DNA from: Paenibacillus_AQ nitricinens | GTDB lineage: Bacteria; Bacillota; Bacilli; Paenibacillales; Paenibacillaceae | Assembly (NCBI RefSeq): GCF_052056485.1 | Contig: NZ_CP183948.1 | Location: 4,278,001-4,342,000, forward strand | Direction: 5' to 3' | Length of the DNA: 64,000 nucleotides | Shown here: piece by piece, positions 44,176 to 52,976 of the stretch | How positions within the stretch are numbered: the stretch's first letter is position 1 | Layout of the letters: the number at the start of each line of letters is the position of its first letter | Translations under genes and position numbers: made by a program | The notes under the pieces: model-generated | Databases searched by the model: none | What the model was told of the DNA's origin: nothing | Seen by the model: only the letters and a program-made list of their open reading frames with translations

Positions 44176-45006
44176 TCAACCTTTTACAGAACCGATTGTA
44201 ATTCCTGCAACGATCTTTCTGGACACAAGAAGATAAAGTATAAACGTGGGCAAAAATACCAGAAGTGATGCAGCAAAAATACCCGAATAATTACCAGTAT
44301 TCGTATATCCTACTACGATGGATTGAAGCGCTAATGCTATTGGATGTCGATCCGGATTATTTGCAAAGATCAGAGCATAAAAATATTCATTCCAAATCCC
44401 CATCACATTAAAAATCGTTAACGTCAAAATACCGGCCTGTGCCATAGGTAAGATGATTTTGATAAAAGCTTTAATCGGCCCACATCCATCGATCGCTGCT
44501 GATTCCTCCAGTTCTTTCGGAATGGATGCAAAGAACCCTGTAAGCAAAAATACAGCAAAAGGGACATTCGTAAAAATGTATACAAAGATTAACGTAAATG
44601 TTGAGCCTGTTAAATTCAATGAATAAAATAAGGAAAACAATGGAATAGAAATCAGTAGCCCCGGAACCGATAATGCCGAGATAAACATTAAATCAACTAA
44701 CCGTTTTCCCCTAAACTGAATTCGTCCCAATATATAAGCAGCCGGAGCTGCAACAACAATAATACCTACGCAAGAGGTTACCGTGTAAACTAGACTGTTC
44801 AAAAAGTACAATCCGATCTTCGTTTCTTCGAATAATCGGGTATAGTTGGAAAAATGAAATCCGCTCGCCAGTAGTTTGTTCGTAAATATCTCTCTTGTCG
44901 TGCTGAGTGAAGCAAGGAATGCGTATCCAAAAATAATAACTGTAAAGATAAGCCAGACTACTAATGGAACATATCGAATGATTCGAGTGATTGAGTGAAG
45001 ACGCAT
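44176..45006 (-). CDS. Carbohydrate ABC transporter permease (MalG type)
   Basis: A 276-residue membrane protein with six helices. The EAA loop, EESAAIDGCGPIKAFIKIILP, that docks the ATPase is present in the second half. The ATG follows AAGGAGGAG. It lies 15 bp after the partner permease gene, giving the usual MalF-MalG pair for sugar uptake. No ATPase gene is nearby; such systems often share a common MsmX-type ATPase encoded elsewhere. Confidence 0.93.
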   Translation of the reverse strand: MRLHSITRIIRYVPLVVWLIFTVIIFGYAFLASLSTTREIFTNKLLASGFHFSNYTRLFEETKIGLYFLNSLVYTVTSCVGIIVVAAPAAYILGRIQFRGKRLVDLMFISALSVPGLLISIPLFSLFYSLNLTGSTFTLIFVYIFTNVPFAVFLLTGFFASIPKELEESAAIDGCGPIKAFIKIILPMAQAGILTLTIFNVMGIWNEYFYALIFANNPDRHPIALALQSIVVGYTNTGNYSGIFAASLLVFLPTFILYLLVSRKIVAGITIGSVKG

Positions 45007-45021
45007 ATTGTCTCCTCCTTC

Positions 45022-45927
45022 CTAGTATTCTAAACGATCCTTCCTAAACAACAGACCAATCAAGAAGGAAAAGCCAATAATTGCAACAGTAATCAATACA
45101 CCAATCGCAGCCCCTGCTCCAACATTGAAAGCTTGCGTATCAGAAATTCTCTCCCCACCAAATACCTTCAAGTACATATAATAGCCAGGAGTCATCGTAT
45201 GTGGATCATTTCTCCCGAAGATGGAAGACCATACAAAGAAGTTAATGGCTGTAACCGTCCATAACACCAGTGTGGTCTTAAACACATCACGGAGTAACGG
45301 AAGAGTAATATGAAAGAACTGATATAACGTGTTTGCTCCTTCCAATAATGCTGCTTCGTAGTAATCATTAGGAATCCGATCCATGGCCGCGCCTAGAATT
45401 AATAAGAAATAACCAATGGATCCAAAACAAAAAGCGATCAGCATGGATAAAAATAAATGCTGGTCATCCGTCCATTGAATATTGGCTAACTGTTCAAGTC
45501 CAAGAAGGCGAAATACATGTGTCAACAATCCAAAGGTCGGATTATACACATACTGAAGCCATATTACTGACATGACAACAACAGATACAGTATTAGGCAG
45601 GTAAATCAAGGCTCTCCAGAAGCCTTTGAAACGAACGCCAGAGGAAATAAGCACTGAGAAGAAAAAAGCCATAACGAAAACAATGAGTCCACCAATAATC
45701 CAAATCTTAAGCACATTTAATGAAGAATTTAAAAAATAGGAATTATGAAATAACCCCCAGTAATTGTCTAGACCAATAAATTTCCATTCACTGATACTAC
45801 TATTTATATTAGATATCTCGTAAAAGCTCATAAATACTGCCCGCAAGGTTGGATAAAAAAAGATCGACATATAAACCAGGATAGCAGGCAGAAGGAATAG
45901 CATGATAATCGGTTTACTAATTCTCAT
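45022..45927 (-). CDS. Carbohydrate ABC transporter permease (MalF/UgpA type)
   Basis: A 301-residue permease with six predicted helices. YEAALLEGANTLYQFFHITLP is the EAA loop. The N-terminus PIIMLFLLPAILVYMSIFFYP matches sugar permeases of the UgpA/MsmE-associated class. The ATG follows GGGGG. It is downstream of the solute-binding gene at 46198 by about 270 bp rich in hairpins, so permease expression is probably lower than that of the binding protein. Confidence 0.93.
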   Translation of the reverse strand: MRISKPIIMLFLLPAILVYMSIFFYPTLRAVFMSFYEISNINSSISEWKFIGLDNYWGLFHNSYFLNSSLNVLKIWIIGGLIVFVMAFFFSVLISSGVRFKGFWRALIYLPNTVSVVVMSVIWLQYVYNPTFGLLTHVFRLLGLEQLANIQWTDDQHLFLSMLIAFCFGSIGYFLLILGAAMDRIPNDYYEAALLEGANTLYQFFHITLPLLRDVFKTTLVLWTVTAINFFVWSSIFGRNDPHTMTPGYYMYLKVFGGERISDTQAFNVGAGAAIGVLITVAIIGFSFLIGLLFRKDRLEY

Positions 45928-46197
45928 CTTTGTATCCCCCGCATCATTTCAAGGAAATTATAAGGCTCAAAACCAAAATTAGCATGTTGACCATTTATGA
46001 ACCAGCCGCTACGGGTTCGGAGGATTCTTCCGACCCTCCGCTCTGTCCACACGCCATGTCAACCTCTAATTTTTAGTTAGAGTCCTTTTTCAAGTACCAG
46101 AATAAATAGAACGCGTAAATTGCAATTTATTCTTTCTTATACTCTAAATAATCTATATGCAGCTGCCGCTATTGACCGCCACATATAGACTACAGTT
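45928..46197 (-). other. Hairpin-rich gap between sugar-binding and permease genes
   Basis: No gene is visible. Inverted repeats in the gap: CTATATG / CATATAG (46153-46188), just below the binding-protein stop, GAATAAAT / ATTTATTC (46100-46132, containing the palindrome TAAATTGCAATTTA), CTCTAA / TTAGAG (46064-46082) and CGGAGG / CCTCCG (46018-46040). Such structures often protect the upstream mRNA or partly stop transcription. Confidence 0.55.
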
Positions 46198-47610
46198 TTA
46201 TTTACCGGCGTAGAATTTCTTAGCTTCCGCACTTAGCTTCGGCCCGAATTCTTCTGGCTTCAGTTTGCCAGTGATGAGTTCCATGAAGGTAGGTACAATG
46301 GTAGCAAGCGTAAAGTCGCCTCCATCACCAATACCTCCACCCCAAGGCATATTTTCTTTTGCATTTAGAAAAGCAGCCTCTGCTTCTGCAAGCATCGCAG
46401 GCCATTCAGAATCAATGGTTGCTGGGATCGCAAGTGCATCCTTCGCCATTTTTTCTTGTATCTGCTTACTAACGATATGTTTGATAAGTTCAAAAGCAGC
46501 TTTTGCATTCTTGCTTGATTTATTAATGAACATCCCTTGAGATCCAAAGATCAGCCCTTGTTTTCCACCTTTACCGTTTCCATTTGGAACATCCGGGAAT
46601 TGAAACGTGCCCCATTTGAAATCTGGTCCTGAGGTGGCAAGCACTTCATTCGGAAGCCATGTTCCATTTAGATAAGCGGCAGACCCACCAAGCACGAGAT
46701 CCTGCTGAGCCGCAGGATATTTACTTCCAGCAATTTTATTAGAGAAAAAACCTTTAGCGTTTAAATTAGCCATATCTTTAGCGAATTGAAGAATGATTGG
46801 ATCATTCCACATCTCACCGGTCTTATCTTGCACAAGCTGGCTTACCCAATCTGCCCCCATCGCATTTGCCAGATAAGATCCAATAAATAAGTCCCGATAT
46901 GCGTCATCAAAGGTAAGCGGTGCTGAACCTGCTGCTTTGATTTTTTCAGCATCTGCAAGAAACTCTTCCCAAGAGGCAGGTGCTTTTGTTATCCCAGCCT
47001 TCTCATACACTTCCTTGTTATAGAAAAAGAGTACTGCATACGGTTGCTGCGGAATCGAATAAATACCTTCTTCTAAACCGTACTTTGTGGATAGCGATTG
47101 TATCCAGCTTAATAAGCTTGGAATTATTGAATCCTTTACTGACTTGCCTTCCATTCCTATGGACGGCTCCGCAAGCAAATCATCAAGCTTCATAACGTAA
47201 TCTTTCATGCCTTGAATACCAGCTGGGCTACCTGGATCGGCTTCCCAGATATCAATTTGCTCTCCTCCATCCAAAGCAGGCTTGATCAATTTTAAGATAT
47301 CACGACCGGTAAACTTCAGATCCACTTCAACTTCTGGATTAGCTGCCTTGAATTCAGCAACGGCTGACTCAATAACCTTCGCTTGTGGTTCTGTGCTGCT
47401 CCACATCGACCAGAATACTACCTTACCTTCTAGTCCAGAAGCTTTAACTTCGGTGGTAGCCTCAGTTGTAGCTGTAGGGGTGTTCTCCTTAGTTGCTTCA
47501 GGCGGGGCAGCATTGTTCGTTGTATTGCTTGATCCACAACCAGCCAATAACGTTAGTACCATCGACATAGCAAGCAACAAACCGGTGAGCTTCTTTTGTC
47601 TTTTTTTCAC
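46198..47610 (-). CDS. Sugar ABC transporter solute-binding lipoprotein
   Basis: A 470-residue family-1 extracellular solute-binding protein. Signal peptide with lipobox LLAGCGSS, a Thr/Ala/Glu linker, then the binding domain with KVVFWSMWSSTEPQAKVIESAV at the start and typical Trp/aromatic sugar contacts. I chose GTG 47610 behind GAGGGGG. A CcpA-type site lies 24 bp upstream, and the 23-bp motif shared with the DUF5107 gene lies 82-104 bp upstream. It feeds the two permeases below it. Confidence 0.92.
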   Translation of the reverse strand: MKKRQKKLTGLLLAMSMVLTLLAGCGSSNTTNNAAPPEATKENTPTATTEATTEVKASGLEGKVVFWSMWSSTEPQAKVIESAVAEFKAANPEVEVDLKFTGRDILKLIKPALDGGEQIDIWEADPGSPAGIQGMKDYVMKLDDLLAEPSIGMEGKSVKDSIIPSLLSWIQSLSTKYGLEEGIYSIPQQPYAVLFFYNKEVYEKAGITKAPASWEEFLADAEKIKAAGSAPLTFDDAYRDLFIGSYLANAMGADWVSQLVQDKTGEMWNDPIILQFAKDMANLNAKGFFSNKIAGSKYPAAQQDLVLGGSAAYLNGTWLPNEVLATSGPDFKWGTFQFPDVPNGNGKGGKQGLIFGSQGMFINKSSKNAKAAFELIKHIVSKQIQEKMAKDALAIPATIDSEWPAMLAEAEAAFLNAKENMPWGGGIGDGGDFTLATIVPTFMELITGKLKPEEFGPKLSAEAKKFYAGK

Positions 47611-47633
47611 GTGTGTAGCATCCCCCTCTAATA

Positions 47634-47647
47634 TGAAAGTGCTTTCA
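47634..47647. promoter_or_regulatory. CcpA-type cre site upstream of the sugar-binding gene
   Basis: TGAAAGTGCTTTCA matches the Bacillus cre consensus with one mismatch on either strand. It is 24 bp before the start codon, so bound CcpA would block transcription when preferred sugars are present. Confidence 0.65.
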
Positions 47648-47691
47648 CAAGTAAGTATATAACGAAGCAAGTCAGGTCTAACATCGACGAT

Positions 47692-47714
47692 ATTGAACAA
47701 AGCATGCACAATTT
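47692..47714 (-). promoter_or_regulatory. Candidate YesN-type activator site, copy 1
   Basis: ATTGAACAAA, then GC-TG-AC spaced bases and ATTT, shared with copy 2 at 49888-49910 at 18 of 23 positions. It lies 82-104 bp upstream of the solute-binding gene start, a normal place for an activator. Confidence 0.6.
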
Positions 47715-47744
47715 TATCTAAATTTTAATCACCTTCAGCATCCT

Positions 47745-47782
47745 AAAAAAGAGAGCTTCGATTAAAATCATCGAAACTCTCT
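47745..47782 (-). terminator. Terminator of the DUF5107-TPR gene
   Basis: Stem GAGAGCTTCGAT / ATCGAAACTCTC (47751-47781) with one mismatch and six T on the minus strand. It separates this gene from the sugar transporter operon. Confidence 0.87.
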
Positions 47783-47788
47783 CTTCGT

Positions 47789-49816
47789 TTAAGCGCCAAT
47801 TATTCTAAAATCAATGTTATTAGGCGGTGGATATAGGGTGATGGCTTCCTTCATTAATTCTTCAGATAATACAGTATTTCGGCTCTCCGCTAGCTTTTTA
47901 GCTTGAAATTCATACCATAGCTCCACAATCGTAACTTCGCCCTCACGAATCACAGCAAATTCTTTCTGGAATAAGTTTAATAGGAATTCATTATGATCCA
48001 ACGCCTGAGCAGCAGCTCCAATAATAATTTGGAGACGATCACTTTGCCTGAACTCTTCAGGAAGTGATTCGTACACACTCCATGCCTTAGCAAATTGTTT
48101 ATTTCTAATTAACATGCTAATATACTCATCTGCAAATGCACTGTCTGGAAAGCCATTGTACAAAGAATACGCCAGTTCATAATAGACCAGAGCCTGATCT
48201 GCCTCTCCTCTCTGTTCAGAGGTAATCGCCAGATTACGATAAACCCAAGCAGACGGCTGCAATTCAAGCGATTGATGCCATGCAGTTATAGCTTGGTCTT
48301 CCATTCCATACTCATAGAGCATAATGCCGTAATGCAAGTAGGAAGTCCACGTTTGATTATCTGCATCCCCTAGACTGGTACGAAGCAATTCCATCCATTC
48401 TTCTTGGACCATCCAAGAGGCCGGAATATTTTGTACATCTCCCTCTGGCAAGCCTCCCTCTTGTAACAGGGCTAACCATGGAAGCTGCGGTGCTGCAATA
48501 CTGGATTTCAAGAATAGAAATCCATCCGGAATAGACCTTTCAGCATGGGCCTTTCTGCGAATGTCCTCGAGTGCTCCCCAGCCTGAGCCTGAGTGCAATA
48601 GTTCTGATGGTGTTAAATTAGCATAAGCTTGCAACTTCTCATGAAGAATATACACCTCATCTTCTTGCAATTGTTCATTGACTTGCGTTTCAATAAAATC
48701 CCGAGCCTCAGACCAGTCACTTTGATTTGCCTTATGTGCATCCACCTGAGTAACACCGAATATTTGAGTGAAATCCCATATTGAATTTGCAGGCATGTCT
48801 AGTCCATGCATCTGTGTTGGAGCAAGCCCAGCTTGTATCTCAACATAATTACCTTCGCCTGGCTTCGCTAAGAAATCGCACCATCTTCTACCACCTGCAT
48901 GGTTGCCCCAGCAAAATAACTTACGATATCTTAAAAGGCTAGTCGAACGTTCGTAGAATAAACTACCATCCTCATAGGCAATCGCTTCCCACGGGGATTT
49001 ATAATCTGCTTCTGTCTGAAAAAAATACTCGTTAGAGAAGGGAATTCTCATTGGATATGACGAGTCTTCATTTGGAACTGAAGGAAGCACTGGCAAATCT
49101 CCCAATCCAAACCCCTTCACTTGATGATCAATATAGATAACCTTACTAGTGGATGAGAATACTCTTGATTGCAAAGTTTCCGGTGCTGCAATATTTGTCC
49201 AATAATACATAGGAACCGACGCTTCGTTATCATTAATGATTCTTACATAGACAGAGAGCTCCTTTGCCCCTTGAGGAAGATGAAAATCAATCTGCCAAAA
49301 AATGTTTTTACAACGCTCATATTCATAAATTCTTAGAAATTCATTGCCCTTATCATCCATCAATTTGGCAGCATGTACGGGAGATGCAGTCGTAAAGGTG
49401 TGACCTACCTGTCCCACATTCCATTCGATTCCTCCAGAGAACCAAGCATTAAGAATAGCTAAATTAGCCGGTTGAAAGACAGGGTTTGTATACAATATAT
49501 CTTTGTTCGTACGTTTATCTTTAAGCGAATAGAGTCTACCTCCATACTCAGGTAAAAAGACTGCTTTTAAGATGTCATTTTCCAATACAATCGACTTCAT
49601 AACCAGCAGTTTTCTTTCACGTGTATACCGATCCTGCATGCGATAAGGTAAATATCTCCCACCTGTATGTTCACCCAGCTGCTGTCTCAATTCTGGAGTA
49701 AGTGTACCATTATCCCCTACTTTAGTATGATGGTCTCTGTTTCTGAACATTGGAAGAGGATTCTCTCCTTCTAATAATGCACCTTCAAGAGTTAATGTTG
49801 AAATGACCACACTCAT
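47789..49816 (-). CDS. DUF5107 protein with C-terminal TPR repeats
   Basis: A 675-residue cytoplasmic protein (no signal peptide). Residues about 60-340 match the DUF5107 pattern, a mutarotase-like beta-sandwich: VFLPEYGGRLYSLKDKRTNKDILYTNPVFQPANL, WFSGGIEWNVGQVGH and WDFTQIFGVTQV. Residues about 490-640 hold TPR-like helices (ALVYYELAYSLYNGFPD, AWHQSLELQPSAWVYRNLA). Members occur in carbohydrate operons and may act on or bind sugars. It shares a 23-bp upstream motif with the transporter operon. Confidence 0.85.
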   Translation of the reverse strand: MSVVISTLTLEGALLEGENPLPMFRNRDHHTKVGDNGTLTPELRQQLGEHTGGRYLPYRMQDRYTRERKLLVMKSIVLENDILKAVFLPEYGGRLYSLKDKRTNKDILYTNPVFQPANLAILNAWFSGGIEWNVGQVGHTFTTASPVHAAKLMDDKGNEFLRIYEYERCKNIFWQIDFHLPQGAKELSVYVRIINDNEASVPMYYWTNIAAPETLQSRVFSSTSKVIYIDHQVKGFGLGDLPVLPSVPNEDSSYPMRIPFSNEYFFQTEADYKSPWEAIAYEDGSLFYERSTSLLRYRKLFCWGNHAGGRRWCDFLAKPGEGNYVEIQAGLAPTQMHGLDMPANSIWDFTQIFGVTQVDAHKANQSDWSEARDFIETQVNEQLQEDEVYILHEKLQAYANLTPSELLHSGSGWGALEDIRRKAHAERSIPDGFLFLKSSIAAPQLPWLALLQEGGLPEGDVQNIPASWMVQEEWMELLRTSLGDADNQTWTSYLHYGIMLYEYGMEDQAITAWHQSLELQPSAWVYRNLAITSEQRGEADQALVYYELAYSLYNGFPDSAFADEYISMLIRNKQFAKAWSVYESLPEEFRQSDRLQIIIGAAAQALDHNEFLLNLFQKEFAVIREGEVTIVELWYEFQAKKLAESRNTVLSEELMKEAITLYPPPNNIDFRIIGA

Positions 49817-49887
49817 TCACGTCACATCCAATCCCATATAGTTAATCCAATTTTACACTGCTAAATACTAAAGCTACCATTAACAGA

Positions 49888-49910
49888 ATTGAACAAAACC
49901 TGTACGATTT
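49888..49910 (-). promoter_or_regulatory. Candidate YesN-type activator site, copy 2
   Basis: The same motif as at 47692-47714, in the same orientation, 72-94 bp upstream of the DUF5107 gene start. See the finding on the shared motif. Confidence 0.6.
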
Positions 49911-49930
49911 AGGACACGGAATAAACAGGT

Positions 49931-51310
49931 TTATTCTTTAGAAGAACTTAATTCCCGCACACTCTTGGTTATTTTCTCAACCTCATCTTGCCACTGTTTA
50001 ACAGTCAGCGTATTGCTCATTAGGCCAGTTATGGGGTTCCATATTGCCTCTACGTCTTTGATAACTAGCTGCGATGCTTGTTTCCATTGAAAAACAATCG
50101 GCGCTACATCTTTTTGAGATATTTGAACGGAATCATAGAATATTGGAGAAGTGTATGGCTTTACGATTTCCAGACCATTTTTAACCGTGACTATCCCTTT
50201 GGATTTCTCCGCATTTAATTGAACGATATCATCATTGTATTGATAACGCAGGAACTCCTTGGCAAGTTCAATATTCTTCGCCTTGGCGGGAATAAACAGG
50301 CTATCCAAATAGGACATGACATACCTCTGATCCCCCTTATTGAACACTGGTGGTGCGAGAAAACCAAATTCGAAGCCTTCTTCGCGTGGAGTGCCTTTCA
50401 TTTCATTCTCTATCCATATTCCGCAAGGAATGAACAGTGCCTTACCTTGTAGAAAAGCAGCCTGTGCTTGCGTATGGCTTAATTTAACGGTTCCTGGCAT
50501 GACATAACCTTTTTGTGCAATAGCACTTAACACCTCGGCTATTCGCCTGACGGAATCGGACCTAAATGCATCCTTCTCATAATTTTCCGCCTTCCAGACG
50601 TCTTCCATCCCCCCCACAGATGCCACCGACGGCCAGAAAATAGACTCTAAATAACCCGGGAACAAACCTTGGTAGGTGAATAGTGATCTTCCATCCTTCT
50701 TAGCGAGCTCACCTAACTTCAAGAATTCATCCCATGTCTCTGGGAGCTTCCAGCCTTTTTTCTCAAAAAGAGTCTTGTTATAGATTAGCCCCATTGGAGA
50801 GGTATAGAACGGTGCAGCATAAATTTTCCCATCCCCTAAGGGATTAGCATAATCTAAAATACCATCCAGCATTTTATTCTTAAGCGGTACTTGATTATCG
50901 AGAGCATTCCCTTCAAATACATCCGTCAAATCAAGTAATAATTTATCTCTCAACATTTCTTCAATCATACCTGTCGTCTCACTCTGTGAGATATAAATGA
51001 TATCGGGTGGATTGCCAACGGCGATTTGCGGTTTAAGTATTTCCATGATCTTAGGGCTTGAAGTCAAATTAACAGTTACCCCTGGATAGTCTGATTCAAA
51101 TCGTTGTTTCACCGCGAGCCAATAATCCTTTCCTTGCCCTCCCTCAAATACAGCTAAGTTCAGAATTTTGTTCGCAAACTCATGTTTCACTTGGGAGGAT
51201 TGCATTTTGTTCAGGCTCGAATCCGAAGGAGTACATCCTGCGCTAGCCCATAATAATAGGATCACACCTGCGAATATTAAACTATTTTTAATAGATTCCA
51301 CATATTTCAT
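49931..51310 (-). CDS. Solute-binding lipoprotein next to YesM/YesN
   Basis: A 459-residue family-1 extracellular solute-binding lipoprotein, lipobox SAGCTPSD. NLAVFEGGQGKDYWLAVKQRF begins the binding domain; DIIYISQSETTGMIEEML and YAAPFYTSPMGLIYNK follow. The ATG follows GGAGGAG, 22 bp after the YesN gene. It is not next to permease genes; it directly follows the two-component system, as accessory binding proteins that present a sugar to YesM-type kinases do (inference). It could also be an ordinary uptake protein. Confidence 0.9.
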   Translation of the reverse strand: MKYVESIKNSLIFAGVILLLWASAGCTPSDSSLNKMQSSQVKHEFANKILNLAVFEGGQGKDYWLAVKQRFESDYPGVTVNLTSSPKIMEILKPQIAVGNPPDIIYISQSETTGMIEEMLRDKLLLDLTDVFEGNALDNQVPLKNKMLDGILDYANPLGDGKIYAAPFYTSPMGLIYNKTLFEKKGWKLPETWDEFLKLGELAKKDGRSLFTYQGLFPGYLESIFWPSVASVGGMEDVWKAENYEKDAFRSDSVRRIAEVLSAIAQKGYVMPGTVKLSHTQAQAAFLQGKALFIPCGIWIENEMKGTPREEGFEFGFLAPPVFNKGDQRYVMSYLDSLFIPAKAKNIELAKEFLRYQYNDDIVQLNAEKSKGIVTVKNGLEIVKPYTSPIFYDSVQISQKDVAPIVFQWKQASQLVIKDVEAIWNPITGLMSNTLTVKQWQDEVEKITKSVRELSSSKE

Positions 51311-51332
51311 AACAGGTGTCTCCTCCTTGGAC

Positions 51333-52976
51333 TTATTTAGTTGCGAGTAATTTCTTACGGAAATCTGAAGGACTAAGCCCTACGATCTTCTTAAATACTC
51401 GATTAAAATAAAACGGATCATCTATCCCCACCTGTGAAGCCACCTCTTTTATCCTCGTATCCGGAAGCTTTAACAATTCAATCGCTTTATTGATTTTTAT
51501 TTCATTCATATATTGAACAATGCTTCTACCCGTATCTTGCTTAAATACACGACATAAGTAATTAACATTCATATTTACTTCTTGAGCGAGACGGTCAAGC
51601 GTTATTTTATTCTCAACATTCTCTTGCAGAATCTCCGTGATTCGAAATACTTCTTTGCGATAAATATTGCTTTTAACTTGATACAATAGATTAATGGCTT
51701 CCTGCATCGCTTGCTCAATAGTTAGAATAAGCCCTTCCATAGACTCAGCTTGTGAAATATCACTCTCAAAACTCTTTAAGAGTGTGATTGCCCCTACCCT
51801 ATTTTGTTCAGTGGACGGTAGTACTTGTGTGTTCCATTTTAAGATCATGTTGTCTAGGTCAGATAATAAACCCAAAAGGTGAAATTTTAAGGCTGACGGG
51901 TCCCATTTGATTTGTTTTGCCTCATTAAATAATATGCTTATGTTCTCCAATACTAGCGTTGTATTCCCTACTTCAACTGCTGCTTTGACTTGATCCAGCC
52001 ATTCCACATAGTTAATGGAGTGTAGTGACTGGGTTAACTTTGAATGCCCAGCAACTAAGACAGATGCAGGCCCTGTATAAAAGTTGTAAGTTGATGCTCG
52101 CAGACACAAAGTGTATCGTTCTCTCAACTGCTTCAAACCTACAAATGCATCACTTAATGTAATGCTGACACTTAAATTCAAATAAAGCTTAAGCATCTGC
52201 ACTAAGTTATTCATTAACAGTAACCAACTGGGTTCTTCAAAATAACCGCTCTGTTCATAAACTATAACAATATACTGATGACTCTCCATCTCTATGAAAT
52301 CAAATGCAAAGTGATCTGACACGGTTTCTTTCACAATATTCGCTATAGAAAAGCTAAGTAGTCTCTTGTTATTAATTTTACCGTTACTTAGCGCCTCCAC
52401 ATAATCATCGATTCTTATCATAATAAGATTACCAGCAAGTCTATCGAAGGGTATCCCGTACTTCTGTGTTTCTTGCATCAAATAAACCATGTCCTGCTCC
52501 TGATCTAAAAGAAGCTCTCTCCATATGCTGTTCCGTTGCTGAAGCTGCGTTTCATTAAGCTTAATTTTCATATGAATATCCTGTTCTTTAAGCTCTCGTT
52601 CTGTTAATAACTGCTCCGTGATCTTAGTCAGCAGAAGAATCAGCTCATCTGGCTTAAGCGTCAGCTTCAACATATAATCTTCTGCTCCAAGTTTCATGGC
52701 TTCCCTCACGTAAGCATAATCATCATAATTACTAAGCACCACAAACTTCCCAGTGAATTTCCGTTCGTTGAGCGTTCGAATTAATTCAAGTCCATCCATG
52801 TTAGGCATCACTAGATCCATAATCACGATATCGATCGGTTCTGTCTCTATGACCTCAAGAGCTTTGTATCCATCTGCAACAGCACCCATTAATTTAAAAC
52901 CATATTCATCCCATTTAATTAGTGTACTGAGTGCAATCCTCACTATTTTCTCATCATCCACAATTAGTATCCGCAT
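51333..52976 (-). CDS. YesN/AraC-type response regulator
   Basis: A regulator of about 547 residues. The receiver has VDDEKIVRIAL, phospho-acceptor Asp in IVIMDLVMPNMDG and Lys in DYMLKLTLKPD. A long middle region and two C-terminal AraC helix-turn-helix motifs follow (ITLDRLAQEVNMNVNYLCRVFKQ, RIKEVASQVGIDDPFYFNRVFKKIVGLSP). I chose ATG 52976 with AGGAGG before it; it overlaps the kinase gene end by 23 bp. Its likely targets are the transporter and DUF5107 operons downstream. Confidence 0.95.
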   Translation of the reverse strand: MRILIVDDEKIVRIALSTLIKWDEYGFKLMGAVADGYKALEVIETEPIDIVIMDLVMPNMDGLELIRTLNERKFTGKFVVLSNYDDYAYVREAMKLGAEDYMLKLTLKPDELILLLTKITEQLLTERELKEQDIHMKIKLNETQLQQRNSIWRELLLDQEQDMVYLMQETQKYGIPFDRLAGNLIMIRIDDYVEALSNGKINNKRLLSFSIANIVKETVSDHFAFDFIEMESHQYIVIVYEQSGYFEEPSWLLLMNNLVQMLKLYLNLSVSITLSDAFVGLKQLRERYTLCLRASTYNFYTGPASVLVAGHSKLTQSLHSINYVEWLDQVKAAVEVGNTTLVLENISILFNEAKQIKWDPSALKFHLLGLLSDLDNMILKWNTQVLPSTEQNRVGAITLLKSFESDISQAESMEGLILTIEQAMQEAINLLYQVKSNIYRKEVFRITEILQENVENKITLDRLAQEVNMNVNYLCRVFKQDTGRSIVQYMNEIKINKAIELLKLPDTRIKEVASQVGIDDPFYFNRVFKKIVGLSPSDFRKKLLATK

